From: Pedobacter chinensis
GTDB taxonomy: Bacteria > Bacteroidota > Bacteroidia > Sphingobacteriales > Sphingobacteriaceae
Length of the DNA: 64,000 bases
NCBI RefSeq assembly: GCF_003339865.1
Contig: NZ_QPKV01000003.1
Span: forward strand, 620,001 to 684,000
Direction: 5' to 3'
Positions 8,236 to 17,077 of the stretch are shown piece by piece. The notes under the pieces were generated by a model. That model was given only the letters and a program-made list of their open reading frames with translations, was not told the DNA's origin and did not search any database. Each line of letters begins with the position of its first letter. The first letter of the stretch is position 1. The position numbers were made by a program, and so were the translations under genes.

Positions 8236-11127
8236 TTATTTTAACAGATCTCTGATGTCTTCTTTACTCAATGATTTAAAGAAGCTTTCTTCAGTAGTGA
8301 TCAGTGAATTGGCTAATGATTTTTTACGTTTCTGTAAAGCGAGAATTTTTTCTTCAACAGTATCTTTAGCAATGAATTTGTAAATAAAAACCTTCTTATC
8401 CTGCCCAATGCGATGTGTTCTGTCAATGGCTTGCTGCTCTACAGCAGGATTCCACCAGGGGTCCAGAATAAAAACGTAATCAGCTTGCGTTAGGTTTAAA
8501 CCTACACCACCTGCTTTGATGGAGATCAAAAATACTTTTAAATTGCTGTTTTGCTGAAACTCTGAAACAATTTCACCACGGTTACGGGTAGCACCATCTA
8601 AATAGGCAAAAGGAATATTTTCTGCCTCGAAGTGCTTTTTGAAAATATCGAGATGTTTTACAAACTGTGAAAACACCAAAACCTTGTGCCCGCCTTTTAA
8701 TACATTATCTAAAGTGTGAATAACGTTTTCGAATTTGCCGGAATCTGAACCATAATCACTGTCAATCATTACCGGATGATTGGCCAATTGACGAAGAGCC
8801 GTTAAGCCCTGTAAAAGTTGAACCTGTTTCTGTGCAAAAGTGCCATCATCCATGCTTTGCAACAAATCATTTCTATAAGCCGACTTGGTTTTTTCGTAAT
8901 ACGTGGCCTGATCTTCGCTCATGTCGCAGTAAATTACCTGTTCGGTTTTTGGAGGTAATTCTGCAGCTACCTGTTCTTTTGTTCTGCGAAGTACAAAAGG
9001 TTTTATGATGGATTGAAGCTTACGTGCCTTTTCTTCGTCTTTTTTCTTTTCAATGGCTTGCACATATTCTTCGTAAAAAAATGCTTGTGTACCAAGTAAA
9101 CCCGGATTTAAAAAGGTTAACTGCGACCACAAATCTCCTACTGAATTTTCTACAGGTGTGCCGCTTAAAATCAATTTGTGTTTGGATTTTAAACTTCTAA
9201 CTGATTTGAAAGATTTTGATGCCGGATTTTTAATGTTCTGGCTTTCATCCAAAATGATGTAATTGAAGTAGAAATTTTTCAGTTCTTCTACATCTACACG
9301 AGTCACGCCATAAGTGGCAATCACAATATCAAAATTTGCAAAATTTGCTACATCTTTATTTCGGTTAGTGCCTGTATGAGCGTATATTTTAAGTTTTGGC
9401 GTGAATTTTTTAGCTTCAGTTAACCAGTTATAAATTAACGAAGTTGGCATAATGATTAACGAAGTAGAATGCGATTCCCTGGCCTGATCATCTTCTTTAA
9501 CTTTTTGCAACATGGCTAAAGTTTGAATGGTTTTACCCAAACCCATATCATCAGCCAAACAACCACCAAAATTGTATTCTCTTAAAAAGCTAAACCAATT
9601 ATAACCCGCTTTTTGATAATCACGTAAGCTACCTTTGAAATTTACAGGCATTTGTGTGTCAGCAATATTTTCAAAATCAGATAAACGTTGGAGTTTGCGC
9701 TCCAGTGTCACATTAGCTAAACTGTCTTCGGCAAGATCATTAATCAAGCCAATATGATGTTTTTTAAGTTTTAAGCTGGCGCCAGTTTCTGCAAGGCTAA
9801 ATAAGCTGCCATATTGGGTAAACCATTTTTCGGGAATAATGGCTACTTCTCCATCTGGCAATAAAAATTCTCGTCTTTTATGTAAAATATGTTGTTTTAA
9901 AGAAAGAAATGGGATTTGATATTTACCAAACCAAACCACGGCATTGATATCGAACCAATCATTGCCTTCTTTAACTTCAAGATCTATCTTGTTAGCACCA
10001 AAAACAAAACGTTTCTGTCCTGTAGCTTGTTCAATTTCAAAGCCCGATGCCTGCAGAATTTCAATGTGCTCATTAACCCAATTGATGGCCGCATAGCTTG
10101 GATTCTCTTCATCTGCTGCTACTTCCAGGTTACTAAATAACGGGCTCGTTTTTTTCAACCCAAGTGATAATAGCAAATTGAATTGTTTTTTCTCCCAATC
10201 GGCTGAGCGTTTAATGCGATGAAAAATATAATGATCAGCAGTTTTTTCTAAACGTACGGTTACTTTATGTGCATTTTCAATAGGGAAAGTATATTCCCCG
10301 TATTTGAAATATAATTGGATTTGCGATAAACCACCATCAACATACAAAACTTTGATAACCGGAGTTGCCTCAAATTGTTCTGTTTTAATTTCGAAACCCT
10401 CAGCATAAACATGGTGTTTTTCTATTAATGGTGCCACGAATTTTTCAAAATAAGTAGCCTCGGTCGATTTTGGAATGGCAATATATCGCTTTGCCAAAAA
10501 CGGCTGTAATTTTTTGCCTTCAATATCCTGATCAAAAAAGTAAAGCACATCATTTAACAATAACCATGCGGGCTTATTGCTAATGATTTGCGCTTCTTTA
10601 AACATAAATTCGATGCGCAGATTTTGATATTTTATAGTTGGAAAATATCGGGTTTCTGTTTCGTTTCTGCGAAAATGAAATAATATGGAAGCAGGTTCGG
10701 TGGCCAATTCGATTTTACGCTCTACCGGCCATCCATCTTTATCCATTACATAAAGTTCATTTTTAATCTTTAAGATCTCTAAAGCTTCAGCAAGTTTTTT
10801 CTCTATTTTAGGGCGAACGTTTTCGTAGAATTTAGTATCGAAAATTTTAGTAAAAAATTCAGTTGGCCTGATTAATTTTTTATAATACTTTTTGATGATT
10901 GAATCCTGCTCAATGTCATCTAAAATTTTGATCAGCTTATAATCAATGTCAGATAAACATGAGTGAAATTCTTCTGCGGTATGCGTAAATAAGCGTTGAT
11001 AAGTAAATGAGAAATCACCTTGTGGATTTAACTGAACTACATGAGGTTCAATTAAATAGCCTAAATACTCATGTTTGCACAAGGAGTACACTATTTTACA
11101 AGGTTTAGAACTATCGACGCGTAACAT
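8236..11127 (-). CDS. SNF2/RapA-family DEAD/DEAH box helicase
   Basis: A 963-residue Swi2/Snf2 ATPase. The C-terminal half has the two RecA-like lobes: Walker A DDMGLGKT at about residues 526-533, motif II DESQ near 630, motif III SGTP, and the helicase C lobe ending in DRTHRIGQ near 900. The N-terminal 500 residues hold a large accessory region typical of Bacteroidetes homologues, with no recognisable zinc or SWIM motif. Such proteins translocate on double-stranded DNA and remodel DNA-protein complexes; the bacterial target is unknown. The start is ATG at 11125-11127. It is a single transcription unit. Confidence 0.9.
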   Translation of the reverse strand: MLRVDSSKPCKIVYSLCKHEYLGYLIEPHVVQLNPQGDFSFTYQRLFTHTAEEFHSCLSDIDYKLIKILDDIEQDSIIKKYYKKLIRPTEFFTKIFDTKFYENVRPKIEKKLAEALEILKIKNELYVMDKDGWPVERKIELATEPASILFHFRRNETETRYFPTIKYQNLRIEFMFKEAQIISNKPAWLLLNDVLYFFDQDIEGKKLQPFLAKRYIAIPKSTEATYFEKFVAPLIEKHHVYAEGFEIKTEQFEATPVIKVLYVDGGLSQIQLYFKYGEYTFPIENAHKVTVRLEKTADHYIFHRIKRSADWEKKQFNLLLSLGLKKTSPLFSNLEVAADEENPSYAAINWVNEHIEILQASGFEIEQATGQKRFVFGANKIDLEVKEGNDWFDINAVVWFGKYQIPFLSLKQHILHKRREFLLPDGEVAIIPEKWFTQYGSLFSLAETGASLKLKKHHIGLINDLAEDSLANVTLERKLQRLSDFENIADTQMPVNFKGSLRDYQKAGYNWFSFLREYNFGGCLADDMGLGKTIQTLAMLQKVKEDDQARESHSTSLIIMPTSLIYNWLTEAKKFTPKLKIYAHTGTNRNKDVANFANFDIVIATYGVTRVDVEELKNFYFNYIILDESQNIKNPASKSFKSVRSLKSKHKLILSGTPVENSVGDLWSQLTFLNPGLLGTQAFFYEEYVQAIEKKKDEEKARKLQSIIKPFVLRRTKEQVAAELPPKTEQVIYCDMSEDQATYYEKTKSAYRNDLLQSMDDGTFAQKQVQLLQGLTALRQLANHPVMIDSDYGSDSGKFENVIHTLDNVLKGGHKVLVFSQFVKHLDIFKKHFEAENIPFAYLDGATRNRGEIVSEFQQNSNLKVFLISIKAGGVGLNLTQADYVFILDPWWNPAVEQQAIDRTHRIGQDKKVFIYKFIAKDTVEEKILALQKRKKSLANSLITTEESFFKSLSKEDIRDLLK

Positions 11128-11534
11128 TGATGGAGAATAAAATTTTTATAAGCTACCCGCTTAAAAAACTCTAAACTTACAATATTTTAGGATTACATCA
11201 AAAGATGTGTAACATTTTTAGTGAGAATTTTGGTGGAATAATGGAAAGCTGTAAATCCGGCAAATTTGTTTCAGCAACCCTGAATGTGCTTTCATGCTGA
11301 GATACGAAGTATCTACAAGCGATATAACAGATGCTCCGTAACTACCATTGATGTTTTTGGTAATTTATTGTTAATCATGATTTAACTGAAGTTTTTAAAG
11401 AAAGAATATCCCGTAGATTTAAGAAAATTACGCAGATTTTATTTTTATCTCCATAATCAGCGGCATCAGGCTCATATAAACTAAAGTGCTCTAATGTGTC
11501 TTAGGTGGTAAACAAATGAACCTGTTGCGAATGA

Positions 11535-11559
11535 GATTGCTTCGTGCCTCGCAATGACG
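11535..11559 (+). repeat. REP-like dispersed repeat, copy 2
   Basis: The unit reads GATTGCTTCGT-GCCTC-GCAATGACG. It matches the repeat arms at 14044-14072 and 14105-14129 almost exactly, differing at two central bases. Confidence 0.65.
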
Positions 11560-11568
11560 AGTAAAGCA

Positions 11569-11598
11569 AAAATCCCCCAAATGGCTTTGGAGGATTTT
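11569..11598. terminator. Terminator of pdhB
   Basis: Inverted repeat AAAATCCCCCAAA / TTTGGAGGATTTT, 13 bp with one mismatch and a four-base loop, 40 bp past the pdhB stop codon and flanked by A/T tracts. Confidence 0.75.
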
Positions 11599-11638
11599 GT
11601 ATTTTAGTGAAATTCTTCGCTATGCTAAGAATGACAAT

Positions 11639-12625
11639 TTACTTTTTAACGTACATTACTTCTTTAACAGCTTTAATTACTTTTTCAGCATTTGGTAAGC
11701 TGGCTGCAATTAAAGTTGGAGAATATGGAAGTGGAACATCGGCACAAGTGATTCGTAAAACCGGTGCATCAAGATAATCAAATGCTTGTTTTTGAACCAT
11801 GAAAGCGATTTCACCCGAAAGTGATGCTAATGGCCAGGCTTCTTCCACTACAACCAAACGGTTTGTTTTCTTAACTGATTCGATAATTGTTGCGTAGTCA
11901 ATAGGACGAACAGTACGTAAATCGATTACTTCTACGTTGATTCCTTCTTTAGTTAATTCTTCAACGGCTGGATTTACAACGCGTGTTAACATTTTACCGA
12001 AAGTTACGATGGTTACATCAGTACCTTCTTTAGTAACTTTTGCTTTACCGATTTCTATGTAATATTCTTCTGCAGGAACATCGCCTTTATCGCCATACAT
12101 TACCTCAGATTCCATGAAAATAACCGGATCCGGATCAATAATAGATTGTTTTAATAGTCCTTTTGCATCGTAAGGTGTAGCCGGAACCACCACTTTTAAA
12201 CCTGGAGTATTGGCATACCAGTTTTCGAAGTTTTGAGAGTGTTGTGCACCTAATTGACCAGCGTTACCAGTTGGACCGCGGAAAACCATAGGGCAAGAGA
12301 ACTGACCGCCACTCATTGATAAAATTTTAGCAGCACCGTTAATGATCTGATCGATGGCTACTAATGAGAAGTTAAATGTCATGAACTCCACAATTGGAAT
12401 TAGGCCTGCTGTTGCAGCACCAGTTGCAATACCTGCGAAACCTAGTTCGGCAATCGGGGTATCGATAATGCGTTTCGCACCAAATTCCTCAAGCATTCCT
12501 TGACTTACTTTGTACGCTCCGTTATATTCTGCTACTTCTTCACCTAATAAAAAAATGCGGTCATCTTTACGCATTTCTTCGCTCATGGCTTCGCGTAGTG
12601 CTTCTCTAAATTGGATTTCTCTCAT
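11639..12625 (-). CDS. pdhB: Pyruvate dehydrogenase E1 component, beta subunit
   Basis: Beta subunit of the thiamine-diphosphate-dependent E1 enzyme that decarboxylates pyruvate and reductively acetylates lipoyl-E2. Family blocks seen are REALREAMSEEM, FLLGEEV, RIIDTPIAE, GFAGIATGAA, RGPTGN, QLGAQHSQ and DLRTVRPID. The 328-residue length from the ATG at 12625 (MREIQF) is standard. A TTG at 12647-12649 would extend it by eight codons, but it lies inside the -7 promoter box, so the ATG is preferred. The alpha subunit and E2 are not adjacent. Confidence 0.95.
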   Translation of the reverse strand: MREIQFREALREAMSEEMRKDDRIFLLGEEVAEYNGAYKVSQGMLEEFGAKRIIDTPIAELGFAGIATGAATAGLIPIVEFMTFNFSLVAIDQIINGAAKILSMSGGQFSCPMVFRGPTGNAGQLGAQHSQNFENWYANTPGLKVVVPATPYDAKGLLKQSIIDPDPVIFMESEVMYGDKGDVPAEEYYIEIGKAKVTKEGTDVTIVTFGKMLTRVVNPAVEELTKEGINVEVIDLRTVRPIDYATIIESVKKTNRLVVVEEAWPLASLSGEIAFMVQKQAFDYLDAPVLRITCADVPLPYSPTLIAASLPNAEKVIKAVKEVMYVKK

Positions 12626-12646
12626 TGTAAATTTTAATAACGGTGG

Positions 12647-12678
12647 CAAATATAATTATTAATCGCTTTGAAACCAAA
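12647..12678 (-). promoter_or_regulatory. pdhB promoter, Bacteroidetes type
   Basis: On the minus strand TTTG (12675-12678), then 20 bp, then TATATTTG (12647-12654). This matches the Bacteroidetes -33 TTTG / -7 TAnnTTTG consensus with ideal spacing. It gives a leader of about 15-20 nt before the ATG at 12625. Confidence 0.8.
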
Positions 12679-12820
12679 GGCAATAATGCGTGTGTTTTGT
12701 AATAATTATAGTTGATTGAGGCTGTTTTTCAGATCAGTCGCTATGTTTTTTTTGAATCCTTGCAATATCTAAAAATAATATTGCGATTATCTTTTAATGA
12801 TATTGTAATTGTATTAAGGT

Positions 12821-13177
12821 TTATGGTTTTTCCGAAATATCTTCTCCAAAATGGATGATATTCCCGTTATTGTCTAAAATAGAAAATTGGCGCATTCCCC
12901 AAGGCATATTTTTAAGTTTTCCATTGGGATGAATAACTTCCTGCACTGTATATTCTTTATATAATTGATTTACTTCAGATACATAAATGTAACAGCCTGT
13001 GTTTTTTGGAATACTTTCATCATCAGTTGGCCAAAGGTGTATGCTGATTTCGTCTTTACTGAAAATTAGATATCCATCCCAATTATTGTGAAAAGTAAAA
13101 CCGAGTTTTTCAGTGTAGAATTTTATGGTTTCCTCCGCACTTAAAGAGGCGAGGATTGGAGTTGCGGTTTTAAGCAT
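12821..13177 (-). CDS. VOC family protein (glyoxalase/bleomycin resistance fold)
   Basis: A 118-residue single-module vicinal-oxygen-chelate protein. Visible are the paired beta-alpha-beta units: PILASLSAEETIKFYTEKLGF at the start, LIFSKDEISIHLW in the middle, and the final strand ILDNNGNIIHFGE with the typical D-x-x-G-N and terminal Glu. The substrate is unknown; relatives include glyoxalases and bleomycin-binding proteins. It is two bases from the stop of the upstream 69-residue gene, so they form a unit. Confidence 0.85.
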   Translation of the reverse strand: MLKTATPILASLSAEETIKFYTEKLGFTFHNNWDGYLIFSKDEISIHLWPTDDESIPKNTGCYIYVSEVNQLYKEYTVQEVIHPNGKLKNMPWGMRQFSILDNNGNIIHFGEDISEKP

Positions 13178-13179
13178 GA

Positions 13180-13389
13180 TTACAAATTTATGTTTCTTGC
13201 TCTGACACTAAATTTAGTTCTATCCATTTTTGGTGGATTATCTTCAGGGAAATTAAAAGCAATGCTGTTCAAATAATTTGCAATTTTTAAGCGTTCTTGC
13301 CAGGATAACTTCTTATAAAACTCAGCGTGAGATTTTGAAGCCTCCTCTGCTGTTTGTGCTTTAAATGCTGTTCTATCTAAACGGTACAT
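13180..13389 (-). CDS. Small conserved hypothetical protein
   Basis: A 69-residue soluble protein starting MYRLDRTAFKAQTAEEA and ending in the basic FSVRARNINL. I take the ATG at 13387-13389; a TTG two codons upstream is the only alternative. The pattern LDRT-x-F-x-Q-T-x-EEA, then a helix (SWQERLKIANYL), then PPKMDRT looks familiar from small uncharacterised Bacteroidetes proteins, but I know no function. It sits between the GNAT and VOC genes with short gaps, in the same direction. Confidence 0.65.
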   Translation of the reverse strand: MYRLDRTAFKAQTAEEASKSHAEFYKKLSWQERLKIANYLNSIAFNFPEDNPPKMDRTKFSVRARNINL

Positions 13390-13417
13390 GATCAAATATA
13401 AAAATATTTACGTTGAT

Positions 13418-13975
13418 TTAATGATTTGGATTCAATAATCCGTAAATCTCGCTATCTAAAAACTGTCCCCTGAAATAGTAATCCTGTTTAAAATGAGCTT
13501 CTTTAACAAAACCATGTTTAATCAGTATTTGGCGTGATGCATCGTTATCAACATTGATATTTGCCTTGATGGTATGTAAATTCATATCTTCAAAACCAAA
13601 ATTAATCGTTTTTTTTAATGCTTCGGAAATTATTCCTTTACGCCAGTAATCGGGATGAAGCATGTAGCCAATTTCAGCTCTGTGGTTGGCAAAATCTGTT
13701 CGCCAGTAGCCAATAGAACCAATCATGTTTCCTGGATTTTCTTTCAATGCAATTACCCAGGCCAGATTATCGCCATTTTCAAAGCCATCATTAAAGGTTG
13801 TAATGAATGTTTTAATTTCCATTAAATCTTCTGGCCTTTCGCGGTCGATGTATTTCATTACCGTTTCATTGATGCGCATGGCATAAAGTGCTTCCGCATC
13901 ATAGAGCGCGTGTTCCCGAAGAATTAGTCGTTCGGTTTCAAGTGTAGGGAACTTGGTAAAGTTGAGGGTTAGCAT
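13418..13975 (-). CDS. GNAT family N-acetyltransferase (RimJ/RimL-like)
   Basis: A 185-residue acetyltransferase of the type that acetylates protein N-termini or small molecules. The N-terminal TERLILREH block, the acceptor-side RAEIGYMLHPDYWRKGI and the acetyl-CoA pyrophosphate loop Y-W-R-K-G-I-x-S-E-A are seen, followed by ANINVDNDASRQILIKHGF, standard for the RimJ/RimL subgroup. It appears first in a minus-strand run with the 69-residue gene and the VOC gene, 28 bp apart. Confidence 0.9.
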   Translation of the reverse strand: MLTLNFTKFPTLETERLILREHALYDAEALYAMRINETVMKYIDRERPEDLMEIKTFITTFNDGFENGDNLAWVIALKENPGNMIGSIGYWRTDFANHRAEIGYMLHPDYWRKGIISEALKKTINFGFEDMNLHTIKANINVDNDASRQILIKHGFVKEAHFKQDYYFRGQFLDSEIYGLLNPNH

Positions 13976-14043
13976 TTCTAAATTTAAGAGATTAACCGCA
14001 AAAGGCGTAAAGTTTTCTTTGAAACAACTAATTTTTAGACGGT

Positions 14044-14129
14044 CGTCATTGCTGTAAGGTACGAAGCAATCTTAAAGCGAGAGTTCTTATAACCAAAGTA
14101 GTAGGATTGCTTCGTACCTTGCAATGACG
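14044..14129. repeat. Inverted pair of REP-like repeats (copies 3 and 4)
   Basis: Two copies of the same unit in opposite orientation, at 14044-14072 (minus) and 14105-14129 (plus), separated by 32 bases. Each has CGTCATTGC, AAGGTACGAAGCAATC or their complement; the left copy has a three-base TGT insertion. The pair can form a long stem and lies between the GNAT gene and the end of addB, where it could also act as a terminator. Confidence 0.75.
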
Positions 14130-14176
14130 ATGAGTCGATAGCATTTCGGTTTAGTTTTTCAGTTTTATCTTAAAAT

Positions 14177-17041
14177 CTATTTCCCAAATAATGTTTTATA
14201 AATCGAATATTTGTAATTATCAGGAACCTGGCTTGTTTTAAAATATGGCGAACCGAAAAGTTCAGTCAGTTTTTCTTTTAATCTAACCAGAAACTGAGGT
14301 TTAATTTCTTCAAGAAAATCTCCCCTTAAAACTTGTCTGTTAGATTTAAACCAAACACCGCCAAGACTTGAGTCATTCATCGTTTTTACAATGTACAAAT
14401 TTGATTCTACACAAGTTTTGCCGGAGAATTGTTCGTAAGCATAAGTGTAAAGCAAGGTTTGTATTAAAGCCTTATTGATATATTTTCCATCAGAATTGAA
14501 AAGTTCATCAATGTCTTTAAATGCAAGTTTGTCGCTTCCTGTTTTGTAATCGATGATTTTAGTCACGCCATCTTTAACGTCTACCCGATCAATGTAGCCA
14601 AATATTTTAATGCTCTCCTCTTTACCATTTAATGGGAAACTCACTTCAGCTTCAATTTTTTGTTCGAGGCTGATAATGGTAAAAGGCGTTTGTGAAAGAT
14701 CCTGATTAAGAATAATATTGACGTAGGCATCAACAATAGCAAGAATTACTTTTTGCATCCCCTTGTATTCCATTACCAAATCAGGATGTTTGAACATGAC
14801 TGCATTAAAGGCCTTCTGAATAAGTTTTGGAACAACTTTTCTTCTCTCTTTAATCCTGTCGGCAGTGATTTCAGCATTTCTCAAATCTTCGTAGAAATAT
14901 TCCATCACTTTATGCAGAATAGAGCCGATTTCGTTTGCTTCCACAACAGCGCTTATTTCCTTCGGTTCTTTAATTTCAGCTATATAATTAAAGAAAAAAT
15001 CAATGGGATTGGAGATATATTGCGTTAAAGCAGATGGAGAAAGTGATTTTGCTTTATCTAAATACCGTTGTAATTTTCCCTGAATAAACGCATTTCCGGT
15101 TTTTTCAATTTGCACATCTTTAAAAGCTTCTGTTTTAACTTCAAGATTTAACTCGTTATAGGTAAAATTGAAACCGCTTTCATATTCCAGCTGCTTTAAA
15201 ATTCTGCTGGCCTCGCCCGAGGTAGATTCGTCAGTTAAACTATTGTAAACAAAGTTGATGTTTTTTGCCCTTTGCATTAATCGATAAACCATGTATGATG
15301 AAATGGCATCGAGATTTTCGAGAACGGGCAATCCATAAACGCGGCGGATGGAATCTGGAATAAAACTGTTCCCGATGGATGATTTAGGAATAATACCTTC
15401 ATTAAAACCTAAAATGACAACCTTATCAAAGTTCAGGTTTCTGGTTTCGAGCAATCCCATTACCTGAATGCCATTTAAGGGATCGCCGGAAAGTGGAACT
15501 GTAATGGCTTGTAATGATTTCTGAACGAGATAAATTACAAACGGAATTTCCTCTTTACTGATATGATTATCAAAAGTATCGTGCAGGCGGTTTAATTCCT
15601 GAATGGTTTTTACAAATAGTTCAGCGTCAATTTTCTTTAATGTTTTTGCATTCGATAACCTCATTAAAACAAAATCCAGAACAGCTAATAAATTGGTTAC
15701 CACCAACTGTGGATTTTCAATTTTTTTATAGAAAACCTCAAACAAACCACTTTGCCTTAATAAACGCTTATGCTCAATTTCTACCTGATTTTCCTCCAGC
15801 AAAGCCGTCAGAATTTTATCCCGCATTTTTTGAGTCAGGCCCGTTAACGGATGTGTTAAAAAGGCTTCAACATTTTTGTAAGTGACTTTATCTGCTTGCA
15901 AAATCTCCAGCTGACTGGTTAACCATATATCAATTAAACCAAAAATACTCGAGGTAGAAAGGGCAAAACCCATTGTTACATTCAGGTCTATTTCTTTTCC
16001 GTTAAAATCAGTTGGAATGGTTTGCAACGTGGGAATCAGCAAACTTTCATCAGCTAAAACCACTACTGTTTTTCCAACCGTTTCAGAATCTGTATAATTT
16101 TCTTCTAAAATGTGATTGAGAATTTTTGCCTGAGCCGATTGCCCCTGTACTTTGAAAACGCTTACCTGGTGTTCGGCAGTTTTCATCAAACTTTCCTTTT
16201 CGGCAAATACATTTCTCAACCCAAGCTGGTTCATGTTCTTTCTTAAGAATAAACCAGCCTCCTGAGCAGAATCATCCAGATAATAAGCATCTGCATCAAA
16301 ATAAAATAATGCCTTATCTGCTTCCTGTAATTGAGTAAATATTTTTGCCTCAGCACTGCTTAATGCATTAAAACCAACAAAAATGATTTTTCCTTTATCA
16401 AAGTTTGATATGAATTCCTGATGATTGGTAATATCATTAGCCAGGTAGCGATAAACAGAGCCGTTGGTTAAATAACCTTGTGCTTTAAGCGTAGCATGAA
16501 ATTTATGATAAAGCTTTGGCATTCTGCGCCACATCTTAATAAATAATTCCTGTTGCTTTTTATGTTTTCCCTCAGAATAGGAAGTCCAGAATTGAGAAAG
16601 AAATTGATATTGCTCTGCACTTAAATAATCAAAATCCTGATTAATAACAGAAATATCTTCTAAATCGCGATATAGCTTTTCTGCATCAACTAAATCAGCA
16701 TCAATTTGGTTAAAATCGCTTAAAATGATTTTGGCCAGGGGAAAAAATTTATGGCTGGAAATGGTTTCCAGTTTTTCTTCTGCTAAAAGTTGGTTGTAAA
16801 TGGTGTGTAAAGTAAAAAACTGTAAATAGAAATCGGCAATTTTATAACTGGTTGAGCAGGCAAAAAACTCCTGAATAGTAAAAAAAGAGGGACTGAAAAA
16901 TGGCTTTCTGATTAGATCTGCAAAGTATTTTTGTAAATAGGCTGACGGACGTTTATTATTGAAAACAATGGCGCAACGCTCTAAATTGTCTCCAAATCTG
17001 GCAACTAAATCTTCGGCAACTTCTTGTAAAAATGGTTTCAT
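14177..17041 (-). CDS. AddB-like PD-(D/E)XK nuclease family protein
   Basis: A 954-residue partner of the AddA-like helicase. The N-terminus has the degenerate AddB block (VFNNKRPSAYLQ), where AddA has a true Walker A. The middle carries inactivated UvrD-like helicase features (ILGFNEGIIPKSS, NSFIPDSIRR). The last 200 residues are a RecB-type nuclease domain with GSILHKVMEYFYEDL and the catalytic IIDYKTG. AddAB resects double-strand ends for RecA and degrades foreign linear DNA. It is transcribed after the two methyltransferases with a 36-bp gap. Bacteroidetes AddB often lacks the iron-sulfur cysteines, and I see no clear cysteine set here. Confidence 0.85.
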   Translation of the reverse strand: MKPFLQEVAEDLVARFGDNLERCAIVFNNKRPSAYLQKYFADLIRKPFFSPSFFTIQEFFACSTSYKIADFYLQFFTLHTIYNQLLAEEKLETISSHKFFPLAKIILSDFNQIDADLVDAEKLYRDLEDISVINQDFDYLSAEQYQFLSQFWTSYSEGKHKKQQELFIKMWRRMPKLYHKFHATLKAQGYLTNGSVYRYLANDITNHQEFISNFDKGKIIFVGFNALSSAEAKIFTQLQEADKALFYFDADAYYLDDSAQEAGLFLRKNMNQLGLRNVFAEKESLMKTAEHQVSVFKVQGQSAQAKILNHILEENYTDSETVGKTVVVLADESLLIPTLQTIPTDFNGKEIDLNVTMGFALSTSSIFGLIDIWLTSQLEILQADKVTYKNVEAFLTHPLTGLTQKMRDKILTALLEENQVEIEHKRLLRQSGLFEVFYKKIENPQLVVTNLLAVLDFVLMRLSNAKTLKKIDAELFVKTIQELNRLHDTFDNHISKEEIPFVIYLVQKSLQAITVPLSGDPLNGIQVMGLLETRNLNFDKVVILGFNEGIIPKSSIGNSFIPDSIRRVYGLPVLENLDAISSYMVYRLMQRAKNINFVYNSLTDESTSGEASRILKQLEYESGFNFTYNELNLEVKTEAFKDVQIEKTGNAFIQGKLQRYLDKAKSLSPSALTQYISNPIDFFFNYIAEIKEPKEISAVVEANEIGSILHKVMEYFYEDLRNAEITADRIKERRKVVPKLIQKAFNAVMFKHPDLVMEYKGMQKVILAIVDAYVNIILNQDLSQTPFTIISLEQKIEAEVSFPLNGKEESIKIFGYIDRVDVKDGVTKIIDYKTGSDKLAFKDIDELFNSDGKYINKALIQTLLYTYAYEQFSGKTCVESNLYIVKTMNDSSLGGVWFKSNRQVLRGDFLEEIKPQFLVRLKEKLTELFGSPYFKTSQVPDNYKYSIYKTLFGK

Positions 17042-17077
17042 ATTCAGATCTGCAGAATAAGCATAAAATGATTAATA

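Larger units (their letters stand above)
11128..11638. other. Gene-free stretch with repeats and the pdhB terminator
   Basis: No coding region longer than 60 codons is convincing here. It holds a small palindrome (AGATAC-GAA-GTATCT near 11300), one REP-like repeat (11535-11559) and the terminator of pdhB (11569-11598). Confidence 0.6.

Noticed and set aside
12626-12649. Upstream TTG start for pdhB (eight extra codons)
   Set aside because: It lies inside the -7 box TATATTTG of a well-spaced promoter; the ATG at 12625 matches the family start.
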